DNA from: Leptidea sinapis
Lineage: Eukaryota; Arthropoda; Insecta; Lepidoptera; Pieridae
Direction of reading: 5' to 3'
Length of the DNA stretch: 64,000 nt
NCBI RefSeq assembly: GCF_905404315.1
Contig: NC_066312.1
Location: forward strand, 3,149,001 to 3,213,000
Positions 53,301 through 59,300 of the stretch are shown one piece after another. Each line of letters opens with the position of its first letter. Position 1 is the first letter of the stretch. The notes under the pieces are model-generated. The model was not told where the DNA came from. It worked only from the letters and a program-made list of their open reading frames with translations, and did not search any database. A program made the position numbers and the translations under genes.

Positions 53301-56300
53301 TCTTATTGTAATTTACAAATACATCAAATGAATTAAAGTCTAGGTACCTGTCACAAATTACCCTGTAAATATGCATACTTTTTTTGGATTTTCAATAGCT
53401 TTTAAATCTAAACTTGAACTTTCAGTTGGTGTTTGAATCATAATATTTTATGAAAAATTATGGAAGTTATTTCATAAGTTATTACGTTCCGAGAAAGAAT
53501 ATATAGAGACGGAGACTATTATTTTGACTCTTTTTACAAATCTCTAATGTTCTATTATTTTATATTTCACATTGTTATATTTCTATTTCATCCTTATATT
53601 AGGCAATTCCTACTTATGTATAAGTCGTTAGCTTTCATATGTCAATTTAATACTGGTCCTTGTTAAACCCGTTTGTGTCATGATAAAAAACCATACACAG
53701 ATGAAATGTCTCGCATTATATAACAAGGAAGCAGGCTCCGACATTAATAAAAAGCAGTTATAAATCGTACATCGATCGATGCGTATTAACGTCCCATGAA
53801 CTGTCACTGAGCCCTAATTGTTGAGTTTCCTTCATCCGCCCATGTTCACTACCAGTTGAATATTTACGAGGCGCATGCTCGTAAAGTTTAACGCACTGTT
53901 AATATATTATTGTACTATGGGTGCCCTTAAACGCACTTGACTGCGCTCCGAAAGGCAATAGTGCCGTCATTGATGGGACGTTAGCGTCTTTATTTATCGG
54001 TTATCGTCCTATAAATATACTGTTACATTTCTATTTTGTACACAATAATCGTCGCGCTTAACTTCCGTAAGTAGGTTACTTATGGTCACTAATTCAAGAG
54101 TGGGACGTAGCTTATTTTATTAAAATATTTATATTGAACATAGGGATTTGAAGATAGATTTGATAAAATCCCTAAGGTAAGACCTTAAGGATTTTGACTA
54201 CACTAAATCCTGTTCCAAGTTAAACTGCTGTTGTTTTCGGCTGTTTCTGTCCTAGTGTTTCGGACTATTGATTTCGTAGACAAGATGGATAAAATAGACT
54301 GTCTGTTCAAATTCATTGAGGTAAGCAATAAATTTCACGAATGGGTCTGGGATATACTGACAAAGTGGCTACGGCAAGAGTACCAAGAATAACAAAATTT
54401 ATTGTAAGGGTGATGCTGGTGGAAGATGTCCAATTAAATTTTAAATAATTTAATTCGAAATAGGTTTATAAATCTCTTATTGAACAACAACAATCGATGA
54501 CAGTTCAATGTATTCATTAACGGCGGGTATGGCCTAATTGAGATAAAAATCGTTACTATCGTTAACTTTTCTGTCCCAACAACTTACCGACGGTAACTCA
54601 CCTTATCCATACACGCTGTCTGTAAATGGGATGACGTATAGCTTACCAGCTATAGAAGGTTGTACGGAAATTGCAATTCATGCGTCCCAATATAAGGTGA
54701 TAAGAATGACTTATCGAGTAAATTGGGACAGCTTCAGATTATTGACATCTGACATCATTACTGACAGTAGTCTTCGTAAATAGCTCTGGAAACGATCGCT
54801 AAATTCCCACGTAAATCTTTTATGATATAACTAGATGGGCAGGCAGTCGTTGTTCTGTACAAAATAAATAAAATACTATTTTTTATGAATTTGTCAATCA
54901 TATTTCATAACATCAAGAATTATTTCGTAAAATATGCTCCCTGTTGATATGCAATCGTTTCACAGCAGAACTGTCAAACTTTGCGTCAATAAATTCTCTC
55001 AAAGAAAATATGCCCATACAAAAAAATTGGAAATAAAAATAATCCTATCTCTCAAGTTGGACTAAACTGCACTCCATGAAGATACCCCATTAGTTTAGGA
55101 GTTCACTGGGAACAAACATCAGGACACTGAATTTATATTTATTAAGATGAGTCAAACAAGCTTTTCCACACCGTCTGATTGACAAGCTTGAATGTATCTA
55201 TGTGTAGTGGCTGTCTTTTGCTTTGTTTTTTTAATTTTAATATTTTGCCGTGGTACTATAGGGCATTGTCTAGAATAAGCTTGCCTTACTCCTTACGACA
55301 CGAGTTATCAGCTGGCGAAAGTCCTATAAGAGCTAATAAACAGAGCTTCAGTTATATGTACTATATATGTTGTATATTAAACACGGGCTACATTATTTGT
55401 GTTGGTTGCGAGCTGTCTGGACCGCAGCTTCGTAATATTCAGAGGGGAGCAGCTAATCTCCCGTCCACCTATTATTAAGACTACCTGAGATTCTTTTTTT
55501 TTGCATAAAATAAAAACGCTCATTTGATGCAATGTGAAAAAAAATAAGAGATAGTCACTGTCACGCATCGCAATCAGTAAGAACATTTAATTTTTTAAAT
55601 AAATTTTGTTAAATATCTATTAGAAAACAATTATAACTAACTTAATAAAATTACTTCACTAATTTGCTTTAATACGCTTCTTGTCAAGATAAACCATCGA
55701 CAATTATAGTCTGTCGGCCGTACAAATAAACGCGGGAAATGTTATACGTCAGAATAAACCAATCATAAGCAAAATGTCTATTGGTAAACAAATAATATTG
55801 GTAAAAATACATTTTAAATGGTTGCCTAGAATCTATAGTTTTGGCTAGTCTTATTTTTGGACCAGGTCTATCATCCTCTTCATCCTGCATTCCACATAGC
55901 ACAATTATCGCCATAAACGACTGTCATGCAATCTATAATTAAGTTCTTAATTATAGAGAACGTAAGTGCAATTCAGTAGAGTGAAAAATTTCCATTTTTC
56001 ATGTTCGGCGTAAGCAGAATATGTTTCCTTTGAACGGGACTTCAAAGACTTTTCCAATAGGGATAATGCTTGATACCCTTAGATCATTTTTACGTCTAGA
56101 TAGACTATGACTGCTGTTAAGACGCTTTTTAGCAATTCACGAACACAAACACAAAGTGTCGTACAAACAACAAGAGACTCTTATCTTACGTATAAATTAT
56201 CTAAATTGATACCTTAGTCCCAGCTCAACTAAAATATCGAAAGTCACGATATGTATATGATGTCAACTCCAATCAGCACGTCGTATAAAAGCAATTTTTT

Positions 56301-59300
56301 AATGACCAGACATGTCATTAAAGGAATATTGCTCATAGTCTCCTGACACATCAAAGAAATATATATCATCTTTAGAAATACCAGTATGTTAAACTTTAAC
56401 CCCCTTATTCATAATAGTCTGCTAACTTAAAGCATTCTTAATTCACACTCCGTCTTCTACTATTGACCTAAGTCAGAATGAGAAAAAACACTCCTTAGCG
56501 GCTGTTTTAAGTTAGCAGACCATTATGAATAAGGGGGTTAATTATAAAATTGCCTTTAAAACCAATGCTAATACCTCAATTTAGGTAGATTTTGAACAAT
56601 TACTAAATGACCATATATTTGTTCTTTAAGTAATTACTTCATATATTACTATTATGTACAAATTACTCTCGTTATATATAGATCTCACTGTTTGTTGTCC
56701 CTTAGTGACTCGAGCCGACTTTACTGGAACAAGCGTTTCATAGCCGAGCGTATTAGTTCAGTCTTATTCATTATCCGCAAAATAAAGCGGTCAAACACGC
56801 CTTAGAAGTTTTCACTTCTAAAAACTCACTCCTGTGTAAATATAATATTCCTTTTTATTGCGGATGGATTACTTACTTAGACCTTAGCTTTTATGCAAAT
56901 AAATTGAACATCAACATGTATAAATACATGTCGCACAGAGGTCATATTCATTATTTTTTGGAGATTGAACGCTGAGAACGTATTGAATTCTAATATTAAT
57001 CATATGGATATAGAATATAGCATATTATACCTAAGGTAACCCGGGCGAACTCATACGTTATAAATGTGCGAAAATTCGATACATAGCCATTGTTATGTGC
57101 CGATTTCCGTCATTCGATGAATATAAATGCTATTACATTGTTTCTGGTATTATATTCTCATGGCATTGAGTGAATATCAGCGCGGTTCCGATTGGTCGCC
57201 GGCACGGGCGCGGGAGGAATGCTCCGCTTCGGCGACAGTAGAAAACATCCTCACGGTACGCTGTTGTGAACGCGTGACGTCATTGCCATATTGTACCATC
57301 GTGCATCGTCTGCTACATATAACATATTATAGGATGCTTTCACAGAGCTTTCTTGTTTAACTTTATTGCTGTGTTATGATGTGTCGTTTCGGGGTGCCCC
57401 TACTGGTAAAATTACTGTGCATTTATTACCAAGACGTTATTAAGACGGGATACATAGTTTTCTCTCTATATTGATATGTTAAACGTATATATAAGTACTA
57501 GATCGTGTATAGTCCCCGAAAATTGATAAAGGGACCGGCTGCTAAATAGATTATTGAGCCACATTAGCCTAAACTTGAGTAGAAGTATAATTGACTGTAA
57601 TTGTAAGATTTAAAAATAAGGAAATTATTCCAACAAATGATGTCCTCGTTTCTCGTCATTTAACTAAATAAAATAAAGCCTATTTAATGCAACGTCAACA
57701 GCCTACGCAGCGCACGCCAATTATTCAAACCAAATCATTTTACTCAAACAAACTTGGCAAATCAAAATTGATTAATTCAATTTGATCAAAATTAGTAGCT
57801 ATGAAGGTCAACGGCATTGCTATTTTTATATTTTAACATGAAAAAGTTAGTATTCATATATTGTTCAAACTTATGGTACCGTGGACTTGACATATTATAT
57901 ATAAAATTCTCGTGACTTGGGCTAAACCAATTTGTGTGTATATCGGGTAGGCCTGAGAGTCGGCCAACATCTATTTTTCATACCCCTAAATGATAAGGGT
58001 CTCCCAGCCCTAAAAAATTTTTTTTTTACATTTTTTTTTTATTTTATTACGATTCAGCATTAAAAAATACATACAACATCAAATTTCCACCCATCTACGA
58101 TCATCACCTATTTTTGTATCGCGATTTTTATGTTATTCTATTCCATCCACATATTAAACGCAATAGAGTTGCAAGATCGTAATCGAATATATTGATTATT
58201 GTTACGATATATTTGGTAGGGCTGAGAATCGGTCGTCACTATTACTTTATATGGCAATACAACGTTTGCTGGGTCAGCTTGTATGCTTTAAAAAATTGTA
58301 GTTCATCACTTTATTCGATTTTAGAAAGCATTCTTTTTTATATACCTACTACCTGGATAATGTTCGAAGAATTTTCCAATGTTGAGAGAATTATTAAAAT
58401 AGTTCCAGTAATTTCTGAGCCTATTCGTTAAACAAAAAGTATATAAATAAACCACACAACCACAGTGTATACTTACGAAGTTGTTAAATTTAATTGTTGG
58501 GTTAATAATATCCAATAAAATTGATATTTTATTACTACAAAAGATACCATAGTGCTGGTCACTGATTGATTGATTGATTGAAAATCTATTGAACTCTTTC
58601 GAGAACACGTCGAGGACAAACGTGCAAACATAGTTTTTATGATTTAAAAAATAATAACGTGTAATATAATAATAAGTTTAATTTTCATGTTTTAACTTTG
58701 AATGTCCATACATCTGATATATTATACGTATATTCGCCCGATAATCACAGTACAAAATCAAAAGTAATGTAGGTGTATATGGATGAAGTAAGCGCGATTT
58801 ATTGTGATAATCAAATACACAGTAGGTACCGTTCTAGTTACGCAAGTTTTTACTGCTACAGTATAATTAATATGATCAACTAGCATCGTATAAATTACAA
58901 GGTCTCGACCACGAATAATGGCGGCCACGCTTTACGGCGAGCTCTAAAAAAACTATTACCGAAATAATTATCTATACACACCTACATATATATCTACTAG
59001 CTAAACCCGCACACTCTTCATTCAGTAAATCGAAAAATATCGCGTAAATAAGTAATAAGTACCCAGGTACCCAGTGGCCATAGATCCTTAACCTTAATTT
59101 GAGCTTAAAACAAAAGTCATTAATCACCTTTATATTATATAATATAGTTATTTAGATCCGCAGAGTTTTAAGCAAGCTCACGGAAAACTGGAATTAGCTT
59201 TTTGGATGAAAATCCACCGGTTTCGAAACGAACAAGATTTAGGCACGTTATGAAAAAATAAGATGCGCGTGCATCACTGTAACACAAAAAATGGTTCCTA

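Noticed and set aside
57160..57255. Alternative first exon of trio in the CpG patch at 57.2 kb
   Set aside because: The open frame ends in phase 0 at gtacgc, which cannot join exon 14 in frame.
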